A stretch of 54,390 nt of DNA from Phycisphaerales bacterium UBA2218 (GTDB lineage: Bacteria; Planctomycetota; Phycisphaerae; Sedimentisphaerales; Anaerobacaceae), in NCBI GenBank assembly GCA_002327785.1, contig DCUI01000041.1:678-55067 (forward strand). Reading direction: 5' to 3'. Under the pieces are notes generated by a model, which was given only the letters and a program-made list of their open reading frames with translations, made no database searches and had not been told where the DNA came from. This document shows, one piece after another, positions 25,495 through 35,381 of the stretch. Made by a program: the position numbers and the translations under genes. Position 1 is the first letter of the stretch; each line of letters starts with the position of its first letter.

Positions 25495-28400
25495 ATGAAA
25501 ACACAGCTTCTCATTGGTATCACATTGTCACTGGTTGCTTCATCGGCGGCGTCTTCTGGTGTAGCGCTGACTGTGCAGGATCCTCAGTGTGAATACCGTA
25601 CCAATCCTCTGGGGATCGACACACTCAAGCCCCGTCTCAGTTGGATTCTCAAGTCGGAGGTCCGTGGCCAGAGACAGACCGCCTATCAGGTTCTCGCAGC
25701 CACCCACGAGGACGAACTGAGCCAAGACAGGGCCGATCTTTGGGATAGCGGCAAAGTCGAATCGGATCAGTCGGTCCACATAGTGTACCAGGGCCGGCCG
25801 CTCCAGTCCGGCATGCGGTGTTACTGGAAGGTTCGTGTGTGGGACAGGGAGAACAGAGCCTCGGCGTGGAGCACGCCGACCTCGTGGTCGATGGGGATAT
25901 TGCGTTCCGGCGATTGGCAGGGGCAATGGATCGGTGCCACAGACCAACGGGGTCGGACATCTTCGTCCCGCTTGACCGGTTACCATGCGGCCGAGGCCGC
26001 CAAGGGCGACGAACTGAAGTGGGTGCAGGTTGACTTGGGTGCGGTACATCGGCTTGACAAAGTGACGTTGTATCCACCGACGCCGCCTGGTTTCGAGGAC
26101 GTCGAAGGGTTCGGTTTTCCTCTGCGGTTTCGCATTGAGGCCTCCGGAGATTCGGATTTCAGTCAGAGCTGGACTCTGGTGGATTTCACCGAGAAAGACT
26201 ATCCCAACCCAGGCAACGAACCCTGCACATTTGCCGCCGGAGACATACGAGCTCGCTATGTGCGGATCACGGCCACGCGGCTTTGGAATCGCGCAAGGGG
26301 GTCGCACCCGTTCTGCTTCGCTCTGGCCGAACTCGAAGTGTGGTCCGAAGGCGCCAATGTTGCCTTGCACGCACCGGTACGCGCCAAGGACAGCGTAGAG
26401 GCATCCGGCTGGAGTCACAAACGATTGACCGATGGTGAACGCCTCTTCCACAAAGACGAGGCGAATACGAACCAACCGGGCCATGCGGCCGTGTTGTTGC
26501 GGAAGGAGATTCGACTCGACAAGCCAATACGCCGGGCCACCGCATTCCTTTGCGGACTTGGATACTCCGAGTTCGAGATCAACGGGCGCCGGATTGCCGA
26601 TGCCGTTCTCGATCCGGGTTTTACCGACTTCAGTCGCCGAGTTCTGTACCGCACCTACGATGTGACCGACGCACTTCAGCGCGGGCCGAATGTGTTGGGT
26701 GTCACATTGGGCGGAGGTTGGTTTGACCTGGCAACGCCCGACTTGTTTGGTTTCGAGAACGCCCCGTGGGCCGCTACGCCGCGCGTGCTGTGCCAGTTGT
26801 GCATCGAGTTCGCAGACGGGATGACGCGGACGGTGGTTTCCGACAAGTCCTGGAAATGGTCCACCGGCGCGATTACGTTCAACTGTGTCCGGGGCGGTGA
26901 GACAATCGATGCACGCCAGGACAAACCGGGTTGGAGCAGCATCGGATATGACGATGCGGCTTGGTACCCTGCCATGCGTCTCGATCCTCCCAGGGGCAGG
27001 CTGGTTTCGCAGCAGCATCCGGCCATCCGCGTCACGGCATCCCTCCGACCAGTCAAGCTCACGGAACCACAGCCCGGCGTATACGTCTTCGACCTGGGCG
27101 TGAACGTCGCCGGCTGGGCGAGGCTGATCACAAGCGGCCCGCGGGGCACACGGGTGAAACTGGAATACAACGAATTGCTCAATCCGGATGGAACCCTGAA
27201 CACACGCCAGAATACCAGCCACACCCATGGACGCTTCCAAACGGAGGAGTTCATCCTGAGAGGAGAAGGCAAGGAGACCTTCGAGCCTCGTTTCACCTAC
27301 CATGGCTTCCGTTATGTGCAAGTGACCGGCCTGGCCGAGAGACCCACGCTCGATTCGCTAACCGGACGTTGGGTGACGACCGACCTCGAGCGAGCGGGTG
27401 AGTTCTCGTGTTCGAACAGGCGAATCAATACGATCCAGGATCTGATCGTTCGTACTTATCTGAACAATATGCACGGCATTCCGACCGACTGTCCGCAGCG
27501 CGAGAAGATGGGATGGATGGACGACGGATGTGTCTGTATGGAAACAGGCTTCTATAACCTGGACACCCCCGTGCTGTATCGCAAGTGGCTCCGTGACATG
27601 ATGGACGCCCAGGAGCAGAACGGCCATGTACCCGATTTCGTTCCTACGTGCGGTTGGGGGCGAAGTGGGGCCGATGGCTCGCCCGGCGCGATGGCCGATC
27701 CCTGGTGGGGCGGTGCGATTGTCATGGCGCCGTGGAAGCTCCACCTTCATTACGGTGACATTCGCGTGCTTGAGGAAGGCTACCCCGCCATGAAAGCCTA
27801 TGTGGACTACCTCGGCACCCGAGCGAAAGGCCACCTCATCGACTGGGGGTTGTGTGACTGGTTGGCCAACAGTGCCGGCGCGGACACCCCACCACAGACG
27901 CATCTATCCACCGCGGCCTATGGATATCAGGCACGGCTCGTCAGCCAGACCGCCGCTTTGCTCGATCGCAAGGACGAGGCAAGCCGCTATGCAGCCCTTG
28001 CCGAACAGATTCGGGATGCTTTCAACCAGAAGAATCTCAATGCGGCAACGGGCTGGTATGTCTCCAACAGTCAGACCGGTCAGGCTGTGCCGTTGGCGCT
28101 CAACCTGGTCCCAAAGGATCTTCGTCATCAGGTCTTCGAGCGGCTGGTCGACAGCATCACGGACTCGCGCGATGGGCACGTTGCCGCCGGCATCGTGGGG
28201 CTTGCCAATTTGTTCCGGGCGCTGATGGAAGACGGACGCGATGACCTTGCGTATTGTATGGTGGTCCAGGAGGAGTATCCCGGCTGGCTCCATATGGTCA
28301 ATAACGGCGCCACGAGCATCTGGGAGGCATGGAATGGGGATGCATCTCGCAATCATCCGACCCTCGGCTGTATTGGATCTTGGTTCTACGAGGGTTTGGC

Positions 28401-28815
28401 CGGTATCCGTCCGGATCCCGCCGAGCCGGGGTTTAAGCACATTCTCATCAAGCCAGCGGTGGTCGGGGACTTGACGTGGGTCAGGGCGCACTACGATTCA
28501 CCCTACGGACGGATTGTCAGCCATTGGAAACGGCTGGGTGAGACATTGACGATGCATGTCACGATCCCCGCCAACACCACCGCTACGGTGTATGTCCCCA
28601 CCTCTCGACCCGAAGCCGTTCAAGAGAGCGGTCGGGCAGCGGCGCAAGCCGAGGCGGTGCAGTTTCACAGGGCAGAGGGAGGCATAGCGGTGTACGAGGT
28701 TGGCTCGGGTCGCTACATCTTTGAGACGCCTCTTTACTTTCGAGGCAGCATCACAGCAATGAAGATCATCGGATGCATGCCGTCCTTCATCGCTGCTGCA
28801 GTGCCGATATACTGA
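25495..28815 (+). CDS. Secreted GH78 alpha-L-rhamnosidase (copy 2)
   Basis: From ATG 25495 the protein has 1,106 residues, with a signal peptide (MKTQLLIGITLSLVASSAAS). The layout is the same as copy 1: N-terminal beta domain (PQCEYRTNPLGIDTLKPRLS), inserted F5/8-C-like domain (WVQVDLGAVHRLDKVTLYP), rhamnosidase N domain (GLGYSEFEINGRRIAD), then the catalytic barrel. The acid is in TDCPQREKMGWMDDG (about residue 664) and the glutamate in GATSIWEAWNG (about 943). The usual end GSGRYIFE is followed by about 30 extra residues with no counterpart in copy 1. The start has no strong ribosome site; ATG 25483 is the alternative. The next rhamnosidase gene starts 31 bp later, so the two are in one transcription unit. 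Confidence 0.93.
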   Translation: MKTQLLIGITLSLVASSAASSGVALTVQDPQCEYRTNPLGIDTLKPRLSWILKSEVRGQRQTAYQVLAATHEDELSQDRADLWDSGKVESDQSVHIVYQGRPLQSGMRCYWKVRVWDRENRASAWSTPTSWSMGILRSGDWQGQWIGATDQRGRTSSSRLTGYHAAEAAKGDELKWVQVDLGAVHRLDKVTLYPPTPPGFEDVEGFGFPLRFRIEASGDSDFSQSWTLVDFTEKDYPNPGNEPCTFAAGDIRARYVRITATRLWNRARGSHPFCFALAELEVWSEGANVALHAPVRAKDSVEASGWSHKRLTDGERLFHKDEANTNQPGHAAVLLRKEIRLDKPIRRATAFLCGLGYSEFEINGRRIADAVLDPGFTDFSRRVLYRTYDVTDALQRGPNVLGVTLGGGWFDLATPDLFGFENAPWAATPRVLCQLCIEFADGMTRTVVSDKSWKWSTGAITFNCVRGGETIDARQDKPGWSSIGYDDAAWYPAMRLDPPRGRLVSQQHPAIRVTASLRPVKLTEPQPGVYVFDLGVNVAGWARLITSGPRGTRVKLEYNELLNPDGTLNTRQNTSHTHGRFQTEEFILRGEGKETFEPRFTYHGFRYVQVTGLAERPTLDSLTGRWVTTDLERAGEFSCSNRRINTIQDLIVRTYLNNMHGIPTDCPQREKMGWMDDGCVCMETGFYNLDTPVLYRKWLRDMMDAQEQNGHVPDFVPTCGWGRSGADGSPGAMADPWWGGAIVMAPWKLHLHYGDIRVLEEGYPAMKAYVDYLGTRAKGHLIDWGLCDWLANSAGADTPPQTHLSTAAYGYQARLVSQTAALLDRKDEASRYAALAEQIRDAFNQKNLNAATGWYVSNSQTGQAVPLALNLVPKDLRHQVFERLVDSITDSRDGHVAAGIVGLANLFRALMEDGRDDLAYCMVVQEEYPGWLHMVNNGATSIWEAWNGDASRNHPTLGCIGSWFYEGLAGIRPDPAEPGFKHILIKPAVVGDLTWVRAHYDSPYGRIVSHWKRLGETLTMHVTIPANTTATVYVPTSRPEAVQESGRAAAQAEAVQFHRAEGGIAVYEVGSGRYIFETPLYFRGSITAMKIIGCMPSFIAAAVPIY

Positions 28816-28846
28816 GGATTCCACTTCAGAGGAGAAAGGAAACTGT

Positions 28847-31800
28847 ATGAAATGGAAGGAGACACCCATGACACATCACGGCCCAGTTCAATTTGCCCAC
28901 ATTCTCGTCACCTTGGTGATACTGTGTTGGAGTCAGGTCGCCGGCGCAGCCAGCGTTACGAATCTACGGTGCGAGTATCTCCACGACCCGCTCGGGATCG
29001 GTACCACCGAACCCCGGCTGAGCTGGGTCTTTGAATCCGACGAACGCGGGCAGAACCAGAGCGCCTACCAAGTCCTGGTGGCCGACAACAAGAAGACGCT
29101 CGATGCGAACCACGGCGATCTCTGGGACAGCGGAAAGGTCGAGTCCGACCGGACGATTCACGTGGTCTATGCGGGCAAGCCGTTGACCAGCCGTATGCGC
29201 TGCTACTGGAAAGTTCGCGCGTGGGACAAAGACGGCAAGCCCTCGGGTTGGTCCGAGCCGGCGCTGTGGTCCATGGGATTGCTCAAGCCGTCGGACTGGA
29301 AGGCGCAGTGGATCGCGCATGAAGGACCTGCATCGTATCGATCGCCGCACAACGGTTATCACAGCCAATTCGCCGATTCGGCCGATACGACGAAATGGGT
29401 GGCTGTCGATCTCGGCGAATCGAAGCAGATGGACGCAGTACGCCTGTCTCCCGCGCGACCGTTCGACTATCAGCCGGATACGCCGGGCTTCCTGTTCCCG
29501 GCACGGTTCAAGATCGAGATTGCACAGAAGCCGGATTTCTCGGACGCAAAGACAGTGATCGATCGTACGGACCAGGATGTGGCAAATCCCGGCGCCGATG
29601 CGCTGATCTGTCGCTTCGCGCCAATCGGCGCTCGCTATGTGCGATTGACCGTGACGAAACTGCGTCCACTCGGCACAAACAACTTTGGCCTTGCATTGGC
29701 GGAGATGCATATCCTGGCCGGCGATACGAACGTTGCGCAGGGCGCCGCCGTGACGGCTCTGGATTCGATTGAGAGTGGGGGCTGGTCGCAGAAGAAGCTC
29801 GTGGATGGCCGCGAGAAGCCCGATCCCGGCGACATCGAGCCGAAGCCGGCCACGATGGTGCGCAAGTCATTCACCGTGCGCGGGCAGGTCCGTCGGGCAA
29901 CCGCGTACGTCACCGGTCTGGGCCTGTACGAACTGCACCTGAACGGCAAGCGCGTGGGGGATCATATCCTGGCGCCGGAGTATACGGTGTATGACAGGCG
30001 GGTTCAGTATCAGACGTTCGACGTGACCGATCTGATTGTCTCCGGAGACAACGCGGTGGGCGCGATTCTCGGGGATGGTTGGCATGGCGGCCGGTTCTTT
30101 GGATCCCCTGCGCCTGATGCCCGGCCCTTTCACAGTCACAGGGGTTTTGTGATGCAGTTGGATCTCGAGCTGGCCGGCGGAGAAAGGCAGACGATCGTCA
30201 CGGACCCATCGTGGCGATGTATGAGCGACGGGCCGATCCGGTCGGGCAGCATTTACGACGGCGAAGTTTATGATGCGCGAAAGGAAATGCCTGGGTGGGA
30301 CAGATCAGGTTTCGATGACAGCGAATGGCATGCCGCGCGCACCATCGATGATTTGGCCCGGGCCAACCTGGTATGGCAGCGCAACGAGCCGATTCGAGTG
30401 GTCCAGGAGCTCAAGCCCGTGAAGATGACGGAGCCCAAGCCCGGCGTATACGTGTTCGATATGGCCCAGAACATGGTCGGCTGGTGTCGGCTCAAGGTGC
30501 GCGGTCCGGCAGGCAGCACCGTCAAGTTGCGTCACGCGGAAATGCTCAACGATGACGGCACCCTCTATACCGACAATATACGCGGCGCAGACCAAACGGA
30601 GATATACACCAAGCGCACGGATGACGAGGAGATATACGAGCCGCGTTTCACCTATCATGGTTTTCGTTATGCGGAACTGACCGGGGTATTCTATACGCCT
30701 AAGATTAACGATATATTGGGACGGGTATTTCATTCGGCCGCGCCTGACGCCGGTCGTTTCGAATGTTCGAGCGAGCTCATCAATCAGATCATGCACATGA
30801 TTGTCTGGGTACAGCGCGGCAATATGCACGGCATACCCACCGACTGCCCGCAGCGTAATGAACGCGCAGGGTGGATGGGAGACATTCAGGCGTTCGGGCA
30901 AACGGCAATATTCAATATGGATATGGCCGGATTCTTCAGCAAGTGGGTGCCGGACGTACGTGATTCTCAGGCCGACGACGGACGCTATCCGGATTATGCT
31001 CCTATGCTACAGAACTCATGGTCGGGTGGGACACCGGCCTGGGCTGACGCCGGCACCGTGGTGCCCTGGCGCATGTACCAGAATTATGCGGATACGCGCA
31101 TGCTCAAGGAGCATTTTGAGTCGGCCCGGCGCTGGGTGGATTTCGTCCATAGCAAGAACCCCAACATGCTTTGGGAGGAAGCCCTGGGCAACAAGTACAA
31201 TGACTGGCTGAACGGCGACACCATACGCCTGGAGGGCTGGCCGAAAACAGGCGGCGCAGTGCCGCCCCACGTACTCGCTACCGCCTTCTTTGCTCACTCC
31301 ACGGAGATCGTGGCCAAGATGGCCGCTGTCATCGGCCGCGAAGACGAGGCGCCCAAGTATGGGCGGATGTTCGAGGATATCAAGGCCGCCTTCAACGAGA
31401 AATAGGTCACTCCCGATGGTCGGATTGAAGGCGACACGCAGGCGGGCTATGCCCTGGCCCTGCGGTTCAACCTGTTGCCTGAGAAGCTGCGGCCCATCGC
31501 TGCAAAGCACATGGTCGAAGGGTTCGAACGCTACGACGGCCACCTGTCCACCGGCATCCAGACGACCCATCGGCTGATGCTGGAGCTGTCGCGCAACGGT
31601 TACGACGGCGAAGCGTACCGCTTGCTGAACTTGCGATCCTTCCCCTCGTGGGGATTCATGCTGGAGCAGGGCGCGACCACGATCTGGGAACGCTGGGACG
31701 GTTATGTCAAAGGTCGAGGCTTCCAGAATCCCGGCATGAATTCGTTCAACCACTGGGCCTTAGGGGCCGTGGGCGAATGGATATGGCGAAACATCATTGG

Positions 31801-32182
31801 GATCAATCCCGACGAGGCATACCCCGCCTACAAGCGCTTTGCGATTCGGCCGCGCCCGGGCGGCGGGCTGAGATGGGCGAAGGGCACCTACAAGTCGATT
31901 CGTGGCCCGATCACCAGCGACTGGAAGATTGCGGACAACACCTTCACGCTGGATATCGCAATCCCTGCCAACACCACCGCCACGGTGTATGTGCCGACGA
32001 CAAACCCGGAATCCGTCAGAGAAAGCGGCAAGCTGCCCCGTCAAGCCAAGGGCGTCAAATTCCTTCGCGTGGAAGACGGCAATGCCGTCTTTGCCGTTGA
32101 GTCGGGACGTTACGCCTTTGTGTCGGAATGGAAGACAGCCGATCTACGTGCTTCAACAGACGAACACAAGCCACGCCGCTGA
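28847..32182 (+). pseudogene. GH78 alpha-L-rhamnosidase (copy 3), interrupted by one in-frame TAG
   Basis: A signal peptide (VQFAHILVTLVILCWSQVAGA) and the same domain order as copies 1 and 2 are present, including the F5/8-C-like insertion and the acid motif TDCPQRNERAGWMGD (about residue 665). TAG at 31403-31405 (codon 853) cuts AFNEK from VTPDGRIEGDTQAGYAL. The frame then continues without another stop for 258 codons, including the base glutamate in GATTIWERWDG (about 948) and the normal C-terminal beta domain. Related proteins would be expected to have tyrosine at the stop, one base from TAC or TAT. So it is a fresh nonsense mutation, a sequence error or a readthrough site. Without readthrough the product lacks the catalytic base. 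ATG 28868 with AAGGAG is an alternative start. Confidence 0.85.
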
Positions 32183-32355
32183 TTCGGCCGTTGGCCTTGA
32201 CTGTGTATATTCGGTGTTGCGTATGTGTACGAGGCGCACTGCGCTTGTCAAGCGGCCGTGGGACCGCCTCGCAGCAGTTGAATTCGCAGAGGATCGGTCG
32301 ATCTTTAGAGGTTCCCCGACTATGATCATGGGTGCCTCTTGCTGTGACTCGCTGT

Positions 32356-35214
32356 TCAGAAAGAAGAGTCTGCGGTGATGGTCGCATCCAGCTTCTGCAG
32401 CGGGCTCGGCTCCTTGAAGAGTCCGGCCAACTGCGGGATCGTCATGCCGAACTGGGGCGAGAACTTCTTCTCGGCCATGTAGGCCAATAGGCTGCGGCGC
32501 ATCTGCCGCGCGACCGGACGCTTGTCCAGATCGCTTGTCAGGTCGCAACTGCACGCGATCAGCTTGCCCGCACCCACGCGGGCCTCAAACACGAGGGCCA
32601 TCTTCCTCGCCGTCACCCAGTCATCGATAACCTGGACGACGGGCTTGAGATCACGATGTTCCGTGAGGATGAACGGCGCCGCGCCGTGTACCAGTTCCCA
32701 CCACTGCCAATTCGAATGATACTCCGTGGGGAACTGCCGGAGCGCGGGATGCTCCGGGTCGCACAGAATGCCCAGCGTATGGGGGGCCTGCCAATTGGTC
32801 CAGGCCGTATTCCAGAAGATGCTCGAAAAGCCCATCTGGACCGGGCGTTTCTCGTCGTTCTTGATCGTTTGCGGCGAGAGCAGCAGCAAGACCTTGCCGC
32901 CGGCGTCCAGATGCTTGACCGCTTCGGCGCTCAGCTCATGTGCAATCAGGATATCCTGGGCGGGTTCCGCGGGCTCGGCTTTGGGGAAGACCCAGAGATC
33001 CCAATCGTTCACCGCGTCCGTGCCGCAGATGGCGACCTCGAGATTGAACTTTTCAGCTCGCCTGGCGCTATACAGTCGGACCTGCACCTTACCCAATGTG
33101 CTCAGCTCTCCGGCTCTGAGGGTCTGCCGCGCGAGATGGCCATCTTCTATGATCTCGCCTGCGGAATCCCGCAAGGTCCACGCAGGCGTGGTGTCCTTCA
33201 GGTCGGCCGGACCGAAGTGAGCGATGTCGATGCGGGCGGTGAGCACGTCGCCGGACTCGAAAATCCGCCGCTCCAGGCGCGCCAGCGGGACCGTCGGTCC
33301 ACAGAAGCGGTGGTACTCTTGCGGTGTGATGTAGGGCTTGGAATCCCAGAAGGGATCCAGGACGCCGACCAGAGCGGTGCCCTGGCCGGGGAAATCGTGC
33401 AGGTCGAGCAACTGGAACCCGCCGAAGCCTGGCGTCCGCAGGGCCGACTCGATGTCCTCCTTGTACAGGAGGGCCTGGAGCTTACCCGAGGCCATGAGGA
33501 AATCGCGGGCTTGGGCCAACATGCCGTTGCGGTCGAGCTGCTCGCGGAAGATCTCGAAGTTCTTCGCCTTCAGGAGGCCCGTGTACTTCTTCATCTCGTC
33601 GAAGTCCGGGTAGACGCACCACTGTCCGATCTCATGACTGATCACCGGAGCGTCGCTGTGCTGTTTGATGAAATCGCTGTAGTCGGTCATTGTCTCGGCG
33701 GGCCTGGCGTTGACGCGGCTGCCCAGACCCTGGCCCCATTGCTGGATTCGCGGCGCCGGCGTGCTATGGAAGTCGTTTTCCGGGATTAGCGGCCAGCCCG
33801 CCGCGGAGGTGTACAGCCGTCGCGGGTCCTTCTTCTTCCAGTAGGCCACGAAATCGCCGAGGAAGCGGTTCTGGTTCGGCCCGCCGGGCTCGTTGCCGTA
33901 GGCCATCATCGTGAACGAGGGATGATTGCCGTAAGCCCTGACCATGGCCTCGCTCTCCTGGTAGAGCCATTTGTCGAATGGCCCGCCGCTGCCGACCGTC
34001 GTCCAGGCGGAGCATTCGACGTGATAGTAGAACCCCAACTCATCGGCTGCGGTGAAAGCTGCCTCCGGCGGGCACCAGGAGTGGAACCGGATGTGGTTCA
34101 AGCCATGGGCTTTGCAGACCTTGATGATCCGCTTCCACGAGTCCACGTCGGTCGGCGGATGCCCGGTCAGCGGGAAGATGCAACATTCGAGTGTGCCTCG
34201 AATGAACGTCGATTTGCCGTTGACGGCGATCCGTGTGCCCTGGGTGCCCATCTGACGCACGCCGAACTGGACGCTCGCCTGGTCCCTGCGATCCCCCTCC
34301 AACTCGACCGTCATTCGGTACGTGACGGGCTGGAACTCGTCCCACAGTTGGCAGTCATCGCCCATCTTATAGTTGCATACGGCCTCGCCGCCCTGGGCTG
34401 TCCACGACACGGAGACGGACTGGGGTTGGCCGCTTCCGGGGACCTGGATTGACAGGCTGCCGTTGCCCGGCTTCTGTGTCGCGTTCCCGATGCGGATTGT
34501 CACCTTGGCTGTTTTGTCCTCGATGTTCGGGTAGACACGCACATCGTCGATCCAGACCGGATCGGTCGCGCGCAACTCGATCCGACCGGCGATGCCGTTC
34601 CAGTTGCCTTGCGTATGGTCCGATGCGCTGTGGGCGTCGATGCCGACGGGTACAATCATGCGGTTGTCCACACGGATCGTCAGGCGGTGTGTCCCTGGTT
34701 TCACATTGACGCCAAGTTCATGCATGTGAGGCGTGCCCAGGCTGTCGCTGGAGCCGATGAGTTGCCCGTCGAGCCAGACGGTCGTCTTCCAGTGGCACCG
34801 TTCCAGGAACAGGACGATGCGCTTGTCTCGCCAGTCCTGTGGGATGTCGATCCGCCGCTGGTACCACGCCGCCCCGGCATAATACCGCTCCGGCTGGAGC
34901 CAGAACGGCATCTTGAAATTCTCCGGCGCCTGGTACTGCCTGTAGTAGGGGTTGTTGAACCAGACCTGGTTGATGTTGCCCACCCACGGCGTCTGCATGG
35001 CCGGCGGATCTCCGTATCCCTGAGCCGTCAGTACGCCGGGCAGGGTAATCTTCTCCGGCAGGTCCCGCTCGAACCATCTTTCCGCCTCGCCGCGGTCCTG
35101 ACGATCCAGTTGGACCGACCACGTCCCGGCCAGATCGCTCACATCCGCCCACGTGGTCATGGGGGCAAACCAGAACGCCACCAGCAACAATGCAGATACC
35201 GTCCGTTTCATCAT
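32356..35214 (-). CDS. Secreted glycoside hydrolase family 2-like protein
   Basis: ATG 35214 is used: AAGGAG lies 6 bases before it and a signal peptide follows (MMKRTVSALLLVAFWFAPMTTWA). The 952-residue protein has the GH2 order: a jelly-roll sugar-binding domain (YYAGAAWYQRRIDIPQDWRD, then VWLDGQLIGSSDS), an immunoglobulin-like domain, and a TIM barrel. Likely catalytic residues are E442 in AYGNEPGG (acid/base) and E528 in VISHEIGQW (nucleophile). The barrel is followed by about 350 residues of further beta domains. Members cleave beta-galactosides, beta-glucuronides, beta-mannosides or alpha-L-arabinosides; which applies here is unclear. It shares the strand with the GH78-like gene 160 bp upstream and would act on the same glycan outside the cell. 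Confidence 0.85.
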   Translation of the reverse strand: MMKRTVSALLLVAFWFAPMTTWADVSDLAGTWSVQLDRQDRGEAERWFERDLPEKITLPGVLTAQGYGDPPAMQTPWVGNINQVWFNNPYYRQYQAPENFKMPFWLQPERYYAGAAWYQRRIDIPQDWRDKRIVLFLERCHWKTTVWLDGQLIGSSDSLGTPHMHELGVNVKPGTHRLTIRVDNRMIVPVGIDAHSASDHTQGNWNGIAGRIELRATDPVWIDDVRVYPNIEDKTAKVTIRIGNATQKPGNGSLSIQVPGSGQPQSVSVSWTAQGGEAVCNYKMGDDCQLWDEFQPVTYRMTVELEGDRRDQASVQFGVRQMGTQGTRIAVNGKSTFIRGTLECCIFPLTGHPPTDVDSWKRIIKVCKAHGLNHIRFHSWCPPEAAFTAADELGFYYHVECSAWTTVGSGGPFDKWLYQESEAMVRAYGNHPSFTMMAYGNEPGGPNQNRFLGDFVAYWKKKDPRRLYTSAAGWPLIPENDFHSTPAPRIQQWGQGLGSRVNARPAETMTDYSDFIKQHSDAPVISHEIGQWCVYPDFDEMKKYTGLLKAKNFEIFREQLDRNGMLAQARDFLMASGKLQALLYKEDIESALRTPGFGGFQLLDLHDFPGQGTALVGVLDPFWDSKPYITPQEYHRFCGPTVPLARLERRIFESGDVLTARIDIAHFGPADLKDTTPAWTLRDSAGEIIEDGHLARQTLRAGELSTLGKVQVRLYSARRAEKFNLEVAICGTDAVNDWDLWVFPKAEPAEPAQDILIAHELSAEAVKHLDAGGKVLLLLSPQTIKNDEKRPVQMGFSSIFWNTAWTNWQAPHTLGILCDPEHPALRQFPTEYHSNWQWWELVHGAAPFILTEHRDLKPVVQVIDDWVTARKMALVFEARVGAGKLIACSCDLTSDLDKRPVARQMRRSLLAYMAEKKFSPQFGMTIPQLAGLFKEPSPLQKLDATITADSSF

Positions 35215-35381
35215 TTGCGACTCCTTGCTACGGTGAGCGTTAGCTTTCAAACCACTCTTGCTCAACTCGGGGTGGCAGCGGCAAGCGTGAGCTTGCCGAT
35301 GATTTCTCACGAATACGGCAGAGCCCTCGGCAAACGGAGTTTGCTGATGCCACCCAGAGGATGCAGAGACCGCTGCTCTAT

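Noticed and set aside
31403..31405. Pyrrolysine or other reassigned codon
   Set aside because: Only one in-frame TAG was noticed in the window, related enzymes would be expected to have tyrosine there, and no suppressor tRNA or Pyl gene is visible; mutation or sequence error is simpler.
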